A stretch of 64,000 bases of DNA from Vesta saturnalis (taxonomy: Eukaryota > Arthropoda > Insecta > Coleoptera > Lampyridae): contig JARFJB010001355.1 of assembly GCA_036346205.1 (NCBI GenBank), positions 2,798,501 through 2,862,500 of the forward strand. The letters are read 5' to 3'. A program made the position numbers and the translations under genes. This document shows, piece by piece, positions 1 to 9,939 of the stretch (positions are counted from its first letter, which is position 1; every line of letters begins with the position of its first letter). The notes beneath the pieces were generated by a model. The model did no database searches, had not been told where the DNA came from, and saw nothing but the letters and a program-made list of their open reading frames with translations.

Positions 1-1498
1 GACATTGCTGTAACACGTAATACACATTCGAGCAGATCAAGCATTGGAAAAAAGATGAGTATTGTAACCATTTCAACAATGAAGGAGCAGTTCCTTGGCA
101 ATGGCAAATTGCTGAGAAGTAACACTCTCAAAATGTGTAAGAAATGGTATACTGAATTTTGTATTTTTGTGAAACCATGAATTTCCTTTGCAATAGCAAT
201 TCTTCTTGCTGCATCTGTACGAGAATCTCGCTTTTTATAGTTCTCTCTGGTCGGACATCACAACACTGGCTCATTCGGATATAGTTCCAAAAATTTATTG
301 GTGTCGCCATCATTCATTTTAAAAAATCAGCAGCCATAATTGACCTCTAGCTGTCCACGACTGACTATGCGATACAGAAATACAGCAGGTTTCATCTTGT
401 CACGATCAGAATTATTTCGATTCGTGAAAAGAATTTACGATTCGTATCTCACGAATCTATAGTTGACACGGAGCGTAGATTACGAAAGCGTGGCTCACGT
501 TCGTGATTCACAACCCAGATCAATGAAATTGGGTTCTGGATTTCCTCAAATTTCTCCCGTTTTTTTATTTTGGAAGAATGAAAATAGAGAAGGTATTCTT
601 ATTAATTTTTACCTGGATTTGGTTAAGAAAACATCTTATTGTATTAGATAAGATACGATTATGACCAATGTATAGAATGAACGATTTCCATTTTATGTAG
701 GTAATAGACGTTCAAGGTCTGAAGATTAAAATTTACTTTTTTTTAAATAGGCCACTCCAGATTCAACGATTTTCGTGCAAAAAGTCTAAATAACGTAAAA
801 CAATGTGCAATGCAGCATTAGTTTCACTTCAAAAATATAACCTACAATTTTCAAAAGTCAAGTTACGATAATCACTTTTTGTTCTTTTGACAGTGCTACC
901 ACACTCTCCCTAGATTTTCATAGTCTGCCGTAATGCATAATGAGATGGAGTAGGGTATAAACAATATGTAAGTAATTAAAATGAGGTTTGATCAGACAAT
1001 AAATTATTAATTTTGTGGTGGTAATAAAAAATATAGGCAACATCGCTCGACTTCGTCTAGTAGAAGAGTGCCAAACCCGCTTCTTGTTATTTTAAGAAAC
1101 GTAAGTATCGCCTCTGGAAACCAAATCCAAAGCATGTTCATACAGTCTAACCAAAGATAAGTTGAAATGGAGTATATTAGCATCATTATTTTTCGCAAGT
1201 ATTCGTTGTGATATAGTGCCGTCGTTTAATTACAATTTTCAGTGTTTCTTAAAAGATAACGTATAAAACTGATAAAGAAATATTCAGTTAACTTACGGGC
1301 CATAATGAAATTACTTCTTTCGAACAAATAAAGTACTCGTAAATGCAAAGATAAACAATGCGACAACGTTGTAATTTAGAATCGATAATGTAGAAATCTA
1401 CACTTATCAATGTCATAGAATTGAAATTTCAAAATTATTAGATAAAAGGTGAAATTGTGTTACTTGTTTAACAATAAATTGATATACATTAATTTTAG
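1..1498. other. Upstream flank of the NEDD1-like gene
   Basis: AT-rich sequence with no gene I recognise. A plus-strand frame is open from base 1 to a TGA at 177-179 and could be the tail of an exon running in from outside the window, but nothing in it resembles a known family. The last bases (tacattaattttag, ending 1498) form a good 3' splice-site sequence directly before the ATG of the next gene, so an untranslated or short coding exon may lie somewhere in this stretch. Confidence 0.4.
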
Positions 1499-2773
1499 AT
1501 GTTTGTAACAGCTGGAGTTGACTTAAAATTTCACGATATTAACCAACCCTCTTCATTTACTTACAAACCGATATCGTTTGGAAATATAATATCAGTATCA
1601 TGGAGTAAAGATAACGGATTTATAACAATACTTAATGAAAGTGCACAACCAGAAATTATTTCTGTAAAAAATCAAACTCGTATCAGAACCGTACACATCA
1701 TAACTGCAGTTAACGACGTTTCAGTCGTTTCATTTCAAAAAACTACTAAGAGGTTTATAGGACTTGGTACTTATTCAGGTCAGGCCGTTTTATACGATAC
1801 AAAAAATAAAGAAATACATCAGCAATTTCAAGACGTAAACGGAGCTATTAATCAACTGGATTTTAATCATGGCGGTCGGCAAATGGCGGTCTCTTCGTTA
1901 AATGGAGATTTGTACATTTTCGATGTTGAAAAGATAAATGCACAGAAAATTTATGGACTACCAAATGGATATGGTGCAAGCGCGTTGCGTTTTCATTCAA
2001 ATGATAAAAAATTATTGCAATGCGGTGTTGAGAATGGTCTAGTTATGCATTGGGATATTGAAGCTGCTAAAAACGTTTATTGTAATCAGCTGCATAGCGC
2101 TCAAGTAACAGGAGTGGCTTTAATAAATAATGCAGATACGTATATATCCGTCGGTTATGATAACAAATTTTGTATTCACAATTCTAAAACAAATACGTGC
2201 CTTTTTAGAAGTAATCTGCAGCATCCACTTACTTCAGTTGATACCAGCCCCGAAAGAAACACTGTTGCCATTGGATCTTTATTTGGAGATTTGTACATTT
2301 ACGATGTGAGAAATTTAATAATGCCTTTAGCTACTGATATACCTCATAATAGTAAAATAAATAAAATATCTTTCGAAACCACCAAACTGAAAGATGTTCT
2401 ACTAAATGACATACCAGAATCGTCAATAAGTTTACAACCGGAAATAAAGTTTATACAGAACAGTTCAGATGCAAAAGTAAACGATTCTGATGTAAACATT
2501 ACGTGTGCTAATTATACTGAGAATGTATATAAGGAAAATGATAACGAGAGTTTAAAATCTGTAAAATTTTTAAAACAAGAAGTGGCTGATGCAGTACGAA
2601 CTTGTGCTGAAGAATTACAAACGCATATTGTAAAGCAAATGGGAAATTTACAAGATTTTATTTTGAACGAATTCAAAATGATTTGTAATGGAATTGAGAA
2701 TAAGTGGGATTTTCAAAATTTAGGTTTCAGTGTTTCTGATGAAATAGTCGATGCAAAAACGTCAAGTACATAA
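1499..2773 (+). CDS. NEDD1: NEDD1/Grip71-like WD40 protein, gamma-tubulin complex recruitment factor
   Basis: Uninterrupted 424-residue protein. Residues 1-293 form a WD40-type propeller, with repeat ends such as GQAVLYDTKNK (~95-105), GDLYIFDVEK (~136-145), GLVMHWDIEA (~180-189) and GDLYIYDVRN (~263-272). The order and wording of these blades, including HPLTSVDTSPERNTVAIGS, follow vertebrate NEDD1 closely. A polar linker (294-352) leads to a C-terminal amphipathic helix (~353-400, VADAVRTCAEELQTHIVKQM) at the place where NEDD1 binds the gamma-tubulin ring complex. In the family this protein brings gamma-tubulin rings to centrosomes, spindles and augmin sites. At 424 residues it is short (human about 660); the linker accounts for the difference. 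The ATG directly follows an AG 3' splice-site sequence, so the true start could lie in an upstream exon. No neighbour shares its function. Confidence 0.82.
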   Translation: MFVTAGVDLKFHDINQPSSFTYKPISFGNIISVSWSKDNGFITILNESAQPEIISVKNQTRIRTVHIITAVNDVSVVSFQKTTKRFIGLGTYSGQAVLYDTKNKEIHQQFQDVNGAINQLDFNHGGRQMAVSSLNGDLYIFDVEKINAQKIYGLPNGYGASALRFHSNDKKLLQCGVENGLVMHWDIEAAKNVYCNQLHSAQVTGVALINNADTYISVGYDNKFCIHNSKTNTCLFRSNLQHPLTSVDTSPERNTVAIGSLFGDLYIYDVRNLIMPLATDIPHNSKINKISFETTKLKDVLLNDIPESSISLQPEIKFIQNSSDAKVNDSDVNITCANYTENVYKENDNESLKSVKFLKQEVADAVRTCAEELQTHIVKQMGNLQDFILNEFKMICNGIENKWDFQNLGFSVSDEIVDAKTSST

Positions 2774-2803
2774 ATTAATTGTTTTGTAAATTTATATGTT
2801 TCG

Positions 2804-2809
2804 ATTAAA
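2804..2809 (+). promoter_or_regulatory. Candidate polyadenylation signal of the NEDD1-like gene
   Basis: ATTAAA lies 31 bases after the stop codon in an AT-rich 3' region. It is the common variant of AATAAA. No genomic poly-A tract follows, which argues against a simple retrocopy. Confidence 0.45.
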
Positions 2810-2814
2810 ACAAA

Positions 2815-3365
2815 TTTGTTCGCATGCTTGAGTTATGGTTCATAACATTATCCTAATTAATTGGACACAACAATTTAGAATACAAAGTATATGTGAAACT
2901 GTCTTTTTGTTAATATTAACCAAAATTTGTGTTTCTTGTAACCCATTAATGTAATTGAAAAAAATTTAACGAATAAATTTACAGCTATACAATAGTAGAT
3001 TATTACGTAAGACGAGGCGATAGCGGAGACTGTAAAATGGAGAGAAATAATGATCAACTTACACGTGGACGCAATATACTATTTTATCTTCAAGTGACTA
3101 ATAAGTATCCTTGGGATTGATGACGGATGACAAGCGTACCTCATTCTGCCAGATTTTCTCGTCTTTCAGCTTCAAATAAGTCTCCATCGGGGTGATGGCT
3201 GATGACAAGTTCTACCTGATATTTCCTATCAAAATGACATTGTTCTAGTCCCATTATTTGTTTTAACTTCAAACTTAGTATTAGGTTGAAACGATTAATG
3301 GCGCAAGGCATATGTGATTCGTATAATACACAAATAAAAGGAAACTTAAACTATAGTGATAATGA
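2815..3365. other. Intergenic stretch without recognised gene
   Basis: AT-rich with short spurious frames only. I see no domain, RNA gene or clear repeat before the duplicated segment that starts near 3366. Confidence 0.4.
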
Positions 3366-3487
3366 CAAATTTATTAGTCTCTTGAAGATAAAAGTTTTTG
3401 CTGTGATTGCGATTTACTAGCTATTTATGTATCAAGCACATAATGCATGGATTTATTGACGAGTCGTTTGACCGGAGCAATGCATGG

Positions 3488-3489
<2 letters not shown>

Positions 3490-3563
<74 letters not shown>

Positions 3564-3800
3564 TTGTTGTGTCGTGTGTGTGTGTGTGCGTGTGTGGTGT
3601 GTGTGTGGTGTGTGTGTGTGTGTGTGTGTGGTGTGTGTGTGTGTGTGTGTGTGTGCGTGTGTGTGTGTGCTGTGTGTGTGTGTGTGCGTGGTGTTGTGTG
3701 TGTGCTGTGTGCTCTGTTGTGTAGTGTGTCGTGTGTCTTCGTGTGTGTATGTGTCTTATGCTGTGTGTGTGTGTGTGCGTGTTATTGTGTGTGTGCTGTT
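3490..3800. repeat. (GT)n microsatellite, interrupted
   Basis: A pure GT run from about 3490 to 3560 is followed by imperfect GT/GTGTGC stretches to about 3800. The long cysteine/valine-rich frames across it are products of the dinucleotide repeat and not genes. Confidence 0.95.
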
Positions 3801-4649
3801 GTATGTTGTGCCTTTCGCCATTAGTGGTGTCACATTGTTGTATGTTGATTGTGTGATGTGCGTGTGTGTGATGAGGTGGATTAGTGTTCGAGATATGATG
3901 TGCCTGTCATCCCTAAATTGATTAGTTATGTTGTCAACTAGTAAATAATCTATGTATGTAATACTTGATACTTAAGTATTATTATTAATGACTTATTGCC
4001 ACGTGTTTCATTGCCTAAATGGCTGTTGAGATTTCAAGCCTTTCAGCACAATTTATGGATTCAATACAACATTAAGTTTTGCACTTGTATTTAATAGTGC
4101 AGTCGTAGGATCGAATGGAAGAGTCAGGTTCTGAATATATTACCCTAGCATTCGCCTAAATATCCGCACATGTTATGTTATACGTAGTGACCATAATGAC
4201 ATATAATGTATATTGGGATAAACTGAAAGCAATTAACAGGGTAGCGTAATGGAAATCAATTATACTCAAAGTAAACTAGTGTTACTGCAACTCCCAGCAT
4301 ACAATTGTAGAGATAAATTTAATACTTTCACTATGATTTTCAATTAATTTATAATTTTTGAATGGAATATCCAGTTCGCATTTTCATTTAGCCTTAACAC
4401 GAAGAGTATCAACGGACTCGTAACTCATAGTTTACTATTAGGATAATTTAACTTGACAAATATGAATTGTATATTGGATTTATAACAGAAAGCATTATGC
4501 ATCAGCATGAAAGTGTACTACATAAATAAAGTAATGTCATTAAATTAAAGCAATATAATTTTAAAGAATTTATTTATGCTTTTGCACAATGATTTCAATA
4601 ATTGTATTATAAGTGCTTGTTGGTACTTTTCATAGTTAGAATTGTTGGC

Positions 4650-5548
4650 TCTTGGCTTTCTATTAGCCCTGCGGACGTTTCAAAGTCGGACTGCTTCCTC
4701 ATCAGGCTTACCTGAAAAGGACTATTTTCGCACTTGATGTCAATATGTAATTTGTTATAATTTTTCAGCACTTGATTCAGATTCAACTTTGGTATCGTTT
4801 CTGTAGTCTGAAACTTACCGCTTAGTACCCATTATTTTTAGAACGGCAAGTTGTATTCCATCTTTGCCATATTTTGTCTAGTTATTGGATGCGATGGTTT
4901 ACGCAGACATTGGTTCTCGATCCTTGGTTTTCTGTAGTTGTAGCTTCGGACGTTATTCCTATGTTCCTTAGTTCACACTTTAAGTGCTCTATTGCTCTCT
5001 CACTATGTACTGTGTCACATTCGCATGGTAGGTTGTATACAATTTGGAATTTCTGAGTCTTCATTGTGTGGTTCGGTTTTGGTTAGTATTCCTGAAGCGT
5101 TCTGGCATTCTGAAGGCACCGATGTTTTCGCTTCAATTCTTCGTATTTTGTCTGAGGATATGGCATATGGTATTATCGCTGTATATTAGGTTCTTCTTTT
5201 CGGTACTTTTCCTGTTCAGGTTAGGTGTTAGATCGGGGTAGCATTTTATTAAGTGTTTTAACGATATTTGAGCATTATTTTTGCTCTAGTACAATATTTT
5301 ACCACCTAACTTCACGCTTTTGTGATTGGACTTTAGTGAGGTACCTCCCTGTGGGTAGGTTCTGTATACACTTTGAAAGTGTTTCATTCTTAAAGTACAA
5401 TCCAGGAATGTTTTTCTTCCGACTTCAATTCCATTGTGAATTTTATGGAGGTGATTTATCTAGTTTATGCAATTTGTTAGCCATTACTACGAAAGTATCG
5501 TCCACTAACTAAGCCACATCCTTGGTTTTCCGTGAATTGAATATCGTT

Positions 5549-5552
<4 letters not shown>
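4650..5552 (-). pseudogene. Penelope-like element (PLE) fragment, copy 1
   Basis: Read on the minus strand, pieces of a PLE C-terminal region are visible. VYNLPCECDTVHSERAIEHL (about 5040-4980) corresponds to the cysteine-bearing start of the GIY-YIG endonuclease domain. Further upstream on that strand, 5500-5270 matches the RT thumb region seen more clearly in copy 2. Many small indels break every frame, so no product is expected. A degraded version of the hammerhead-like motif lies at about 4674-4710. PLEs are retroelements that encode an RT fused to a GIY-YIG nuclease. Confidence 0.65.

Positions 5553-5611
<59 letters not shown>
5553..5611. repeat. (TA)n microsatellite
   Basis: A nearly pure TA run between the end of repeat copy 1 and the mariner-type terminus at 5612. 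Confidence 0.95.
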
Positions 5612-5614
<3 letters not shown>

Positions 5615-6589
5615 TGTGACCCATTTCAAATAGAAACCTTTAAAAAATGTATTTATAATCCTATTAACGCTTTTTTTAAATGATAAACCATCGAAAACTC
5701 CACTTTATGACAAAATTTAGAGATAAATTTCAATTTTCAAGGCTTTCTATGATTTATTTTCAATGTCGAAAATGGACAAATTTGATTAGCGATTTTTTAT
5801 TGAAATTTTAACTACACCACTGGATTCAGTAACCTCTCATATGGGTAAATCCCAAGTTCCATGAAAAAAATTTAAAAAATGGACAGACTTATGACAAAAT
5901 TAATGTAAGTAAGTATTTGCTGATTTCAAACATTTATGAAAAATGGAAAATTAAAAAATGTGTCTAATAATATCTGATATTTGACGGTTGACTATTTTAA
6001 AGATCAGCACCATCAAAGACTCCACTTTTGACAAAAATTTAGAGATAAATTTCAATTTCAAGGCTATGATTTATTTTCAATTTGTCGAAAATGGACAATT
6101 TGATTAGTTTTATTGAAATTTTAATCACCACTGGATTCAGTAACCTCTCATTGAGTAAATCCCAAGTTTCATGAAAAATATTAAAAATTACAGATTTGTG
6201 ACATAAATTAATGAAGGCTCATAGTAACTTAATGCTGAATTTTTCTAAATATTGAAGTAGTTTCATACATTAAAAATAAACTAAAAGATAAGATAAATTA
6301 TGAATAGTTCTAATAATTTGAACGTTTATACTATAAAATTTGTTTCCATGGCCTTATTATTATCTGCCATTACTCAATAGAAATGTAAATCAAGTAAAGT
6401 TGCTATGAGCCTACATTAATTTTGTCACAAATCTGTCATTTATTCAATATTTTTTCATGAAATTTGGGATTTACCCATGAGAGGTTACTGAATCCAGTGG
6501 TGTAGTTAAAATTTCAATTAAAAATCGCTAATCGAATTTGTCCATTTTCGACATTGAAAATAAATCATAGAAAGCCTTGAAAATTGAAA
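5612..6589. mobile_element. Foldback/MITE-like element 1 with mariner-type terminus
   Basis: Starts cagtgtgacccatttcaaat next to a TA tract, as Tc1/mariner elements do. About 190 bases at 5718-5905 recur in direct orientation at 6029-6215 and inverted at 6405-6590; shared blocks include ctggattcagtaacctctca. The inverted pair can fold into a long hairpin. There is no coding capacity. The right end is fused directly to the start of long direct repeat copy 2, so its true terminus is lost. Confidence 0.65.
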
Positions 6590-6712
6590 TTTATTAGTCT
6601 CTTGAAGATAAAAGTTTTTACTGTGATTGCGATTTACTAGCTATTTATGTATCAAGTACATAATGCATGGATTTATTGACGAGTCCTTTGACCGGGGCGA
6701 ATGCCATGTGGG

Positions 6713-6713
<1 letters not shown>

Positions 6714-6789
<76 letters not shown>

Positions 6790-6858
6790 TGTGTGTGTGT
6801 GTGTGTGGTGTGTGGTGTGTGGTGCGTGTGCTGTGTGTGTGTGCGTGTGCGTGTGTGT

Positions 6859-6894
<36 letters not shown>

Positions 6895-6950
6895 GTGTGT
6901 GTGTGTTGCGCGCCCGCGGTGTGTGTGTATTGTGTGCGTGTGTGTGTATG
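6714..6950. repeat. (GT)n microsatellite, interrupted
   Basis: GT-rich block at the same place in copy 2 as 3490-3800 in copy 1, with a different internal pattern. Frames on both strands here are artefacts of the repeat. Confidence 0.95.
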
Positions 6951-7799
6951 TGATGTGGCCTGTGTTTCTCCACAAATTGATTATTTATGTTGTCAACTAA
7001 AATAAGGTATCTATCGGTAATTATTGATACCTTAATGCTTTATTATTTAATACTGTATTTCAAGCCTACGTGTTTCATTGCCTCCCCAAGGGAGATGGCG
7101 GGCTGCTTGAGATTTCCAAGCCCTTTCAGCCACAATCATGGATTCCCAACCTACACACATTAAGTGTGTATGCTTGGTGGGATTTAGGATACGTGCAGTC
7201 GGGGTAGGATCAGAAGGAAGGGAGTTAGGGTTCTGAAGGGGAATATATTACCCTAGCATTCGCCTAAATATCCGCACATGTTATGTGTATACGTAGTGAC
7301 CATAATACTATATGTGTATGAGGAAAACCCCTGAAAAACTTCATACAGGGTAGGCGGTAATGGGAATCGAATTTATTACCTCCAGAATGGTAAACCTCTA
7401 GTGTTACTGCAACTCCGCCAGCTACAATTGTAGTAGAAAGAGCAAATTCTTAAATACAACCACTTATGGTTTTCGACACTTAATTTATAATTTTTGAATG
7501 GAATATCCAGTTCGCATTTATTAGCCTTAACACGAAGAGTATACACGGCCGTAACTACATATTTTTATATTAGGTAATAATTTCAACCGACAAATATGAA
7601 TGTATATTGGGATTTATAACAGAAAGCATTTAAGTGCATACAAGTGCATGAAAGTGCATACTAACATAAATAAAGTAATGTCATTAAATTAAAGCAATAT
7701 AATTAAATATAATTTATTATGCTTTTGCACAATGATTTCAATTAATTCTGTATTATAAGTGTTTTGTAACTGTAATTTCATGTTAGTTGAGTTGATCGG

Positions 7800-8660
7800 C
7801 CTATTTCACAGTTTTTGCTTTTATAGCGCGACGTTTCGGAAGCGGACTCTGCTTCCTTCATCAGGCTTAGTCCTGAAAAGGACTATTTTCGCACTTGAGT
7901 CAAATTAATTTGTTATAATTTTTCCCAAGTCTGAAACCTTTACCGCTTAGTAATCCAATACATATTTTTAGAACGGCGAGTTGTATTCTCGTCTTTTGGC
8001 ACTATATGTATGTTATCTCATTGGATGCGGTGGTCTTCGTTCCAGACATGGTTCGGCGATCCTTGGTTTTTCTGATTAGCCCTTGCGGACGTTATTCCTA
8101 TGTTCCTGTGTTCACACTTTAAGTGCTCTATTGCTCTCTCCTATGTATGCTGTGTCACATTCGCATGGTAGGTTGTATACACAATTCTTGGAATTCTGAT
8201 CTTCATTGTGTGGTTCGGTTTTGGTTAGTATTCCCCTGAGCGTTCTGGCCGATTTGAAGGCAGCGTGCTGCCAATTCTTCGTATTTTGTCTGAGGTATAT
8301 AGGCATATGGTATTATCGCTGTATATTTAGGTTCTTCTTTTCGGCTACTCTTTCCCTGTTCAGGTTAGGTGTTAGATCGGGGTAGCCATTTTATTTAAGT
8401 GTTTTAACGATATTTGAGCATATTGTTTTCGCTCTAGCGTACAAATATTTTACCACGCCTAACTTCACGCTTTTGTGATTGGACTTTTCGTGTAGGTACC
8501 TCCCCGTGTGGGTAGGTTCCTTGTATACACTTCTGAAAGTGTTGTCATTCCTGCGTACAAGTACATCCAGGAATGTTGTCTTTCTTCCGACTTCAATTCC
8601 ATTGTGAATTTTATGGAGGGCGTGGGGCGATTTATCTAGTTTATGCTTGCCGTGTTGCCA
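7800..8660 (-). pseudogene. Penelope-like element (PLE) fragment, copy 2: RT thumb plus GIY-YIG
   Basis: On the minus strand from about 8660 to 8390 the frame reads TTFLDVLVRRNDNTFRSVYK and then PTHTGRYLHEKSNHK, the conserved region just after the RT catalytic part of PLEs. Downstream (8306-8112) comes NCVYNLPCECDTAYIGESNR, which carries the CxC and the YIG of the GIY-YIG domain, and then HVWNEDHRIQ (~8060-8030), also typical of PLE endonucleases. Frameshifts separate the blocks, and the RT catalytic core (YxDD) is absent, so this is a dead 3' fragment. A (TA)n tract sits at its upstream edge. The fragment ends in a 3' region with a hammerhead-like motif. Confidence 0.8.
7829..7866 (-). ncRNA. 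Hammerhead-ribozyme-like motif in PLE 3' region
   Basis: The minus strand reads CCTGATGAA, then GGAAGC, a 7-base loop, GCTTCC, then GAAACGTC. This is the CUGAUGA box, a perfect 6-bp stem II and the GAAA box of a hammerhead core, with one extra A after CUGAUGA. PLE terminal repeats are known to carry hammerhead motifs. I could not identify convincing stems I and III, so self-cleavage is uncertain. Confidence 0.35.
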
Positions 8661-8675
8661 TACTACGAAAGTATC

Positions 8676-8677
<2 letters not shown>

Positions 8678-8740
<63 letters not shown>
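8678..8740. repeat. (TA)n microsatellite
   Basis: TA run exactly between the PLE fragment and the terminus of MITE 2. Confidence 0.95.
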
Positions 8741-8743
<3 letters not shown>

Positions 8744-9855
8744 TGTGTCCGAGATTCAGCATGCATGTATTGCTATATTCGTTAATATTGAAGATAGAAT
8801 GTCGGTTAAATGGGAAAGTTTTAGAGAATTTTATGGCTATCATCATGGTAAAGTCAGATTTGAAGTAACTTTTTGTTTTTGAAATATTGAAGAAAACAAA
8901 ATTGTGCATTTTCTACTACCCCTGTAGCTCTTTTATTTGAAGTCTGACAACATTTTGATTTGTACATTATTATGACAATTTTAAAAAGTCCAAAATTTAT
9001 CTACAGTCATTTGTTTTGAAATACATACACTAACTATATGGACGCCATCTTGGATTATTACATTATCGAATAGTATTTTTATCACCTTTTCAGCGATGTA
9101 TCACATGATACGAAAATTTACTTCCAACTATCAAAAATTTAAAAATATAAAATTAAAATAGTAGGCCTTGAGAAGGCATGGATTAATAAATGAAAATTTA
9201 TACAATCAGATTCCTAATTTTGTAATTTCTAATAACTAAAATAAAAACAAAACCCATAATAGTAACTATAATAAAACATGCTCGATATGTCCGCCTCTAC
9301 ACTCCACACATTTTCTACATTTTCGTATCATGTAATACATTAAAGAAGAGGTGTTAAAATCCTATATTCGATAATGTAAAAATCCAAATAGCGTCCAAAA
9401 ACAAAAGTTAGAAATGTATTAAATTTTGTAAGTAAAACAGATAAATTAGCAAGGGTTTAAATTTTGATAGTTCTCGTATCATGTGATACATCGCTGAAAA
9501 GGTGATAAAAATACTATTCGATAATGTAAAAATCCAAGATGGCGTCCACATGAAAAACAATAGTTAGTGTATGTATTTCAAAACAAATGACTGTAGATAA
9601 ATTTTGACACTTTTTTAAAATTGTCTTTTAAAAGTGTCATAATAATGTACAAACAAAATGTTGTCAGACTTCAAATAAAAGAGCTACAGGGGTAGTAGAA
9701 AATGCACAATTTTGTTTTCTTCAATTATTTCAAAACCAAAAAATTACTTCAAATCTGACTGATGATAGCCATAAAATTCTCTAAAACTTTCCCCATTTAA
9801 CCGACATTATATCTTCAATATTAACGAATATAGCAATACATGCATGCTGAATCTC

Positions 9856-9863
<8 letters not shown>
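8741..9863. mobile_element. Foldback/MITE-like element 2 with ~390-bp terminal inverted repeats
   Basis: The left arm (8741-~9130) begins cagtgtgtccgagattcagc. The right arm (~9470-9863) is its inverted copy and ends gctgaatctcggacacac before running into a (CA)n tract. Matching internal blocks include cgtatcatgtgatacatcgc, and gctacaggggtagtagaaaa in the right arm against its complement in the left. The ~340-base centre holds only the last codons of a transposase. TA repeats flank both sides, as expected for a TA-targeting Tc1/mariner element. Confidence 0.8.
9266..9334 (-). pseudogene. Transposase C-terminal stub inside MITE 2
   Basis: The minus frame reads YMIRKCRKCVECRGGHIEHV, followed by two leucines and a stop. 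This is the usual C-terminal signature (RxCxxCIExxGGHFEHLL) of insect DD41D-type Tc1/mariner transposases. It shows that MITE 2 is an internal-deletion derivative of an autonomous element. Nothing else of the transposase remains. Confidence 0.6.

Positions 9864-9936
<73 letters not shown>
9857..9936. repeat. Compound (CA)n(TA)n microsatellite at MITE 2 terminus
   Basis: CA units start within the last bases of the MITE right arm (ctcggacacac...) and turn into a TA run at about 9888. The next element begins right after it. Confidence 0.9.

Positions 9937-9938
<2 letters not shown>

Positions 9939-9939
<1 letters not shown>

Larger units (their letters stand above)
3366..5552. repeat. Long direct repeat, copy 1 (GT block plus PLE fragment)
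   Basis: This segment starts aaatttattagtctcttgaa and reappears in the same orientation at 6590-8677. Both copies run in the same order: a conserved ~110-base lead, a (GT)n block, ~900 bases of non-coding sequence, a decayed Penelope-like fragment on the minus strand and a terminal (TA)n tract. Copy 1 differs from copy 2 mainly by dozens of small deletions of 1-15 bases, often in C/G runs, rather than by substitutions. Confidence 0.8.
6590..8677. repeat. Long direct repeat, copy 2
   Basis: Second copy of the segment at 3366-5552 and the better preserved one for the Penelope-like coding fragment. It ends at a (TA)n tract, as copy 1 does. Between the GT block and the PLE remnant (about 6960-7780) I see only non-coding AT-rich sequence shared with copy 1. 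Confidence 0.8.

Noticed and set aside
1..179. Open plus-strand frame entering from the window edge
   Set aside because: Sixty codons with no recognisable family and no splice signal I could defend; kept only as a remark.
3407..3921. Long Cys/Val-rich open frames on the plus strand
   Set aside because: They are translations of the (GT)n microsatellite; the same holds for 6627-7005 on both strands.
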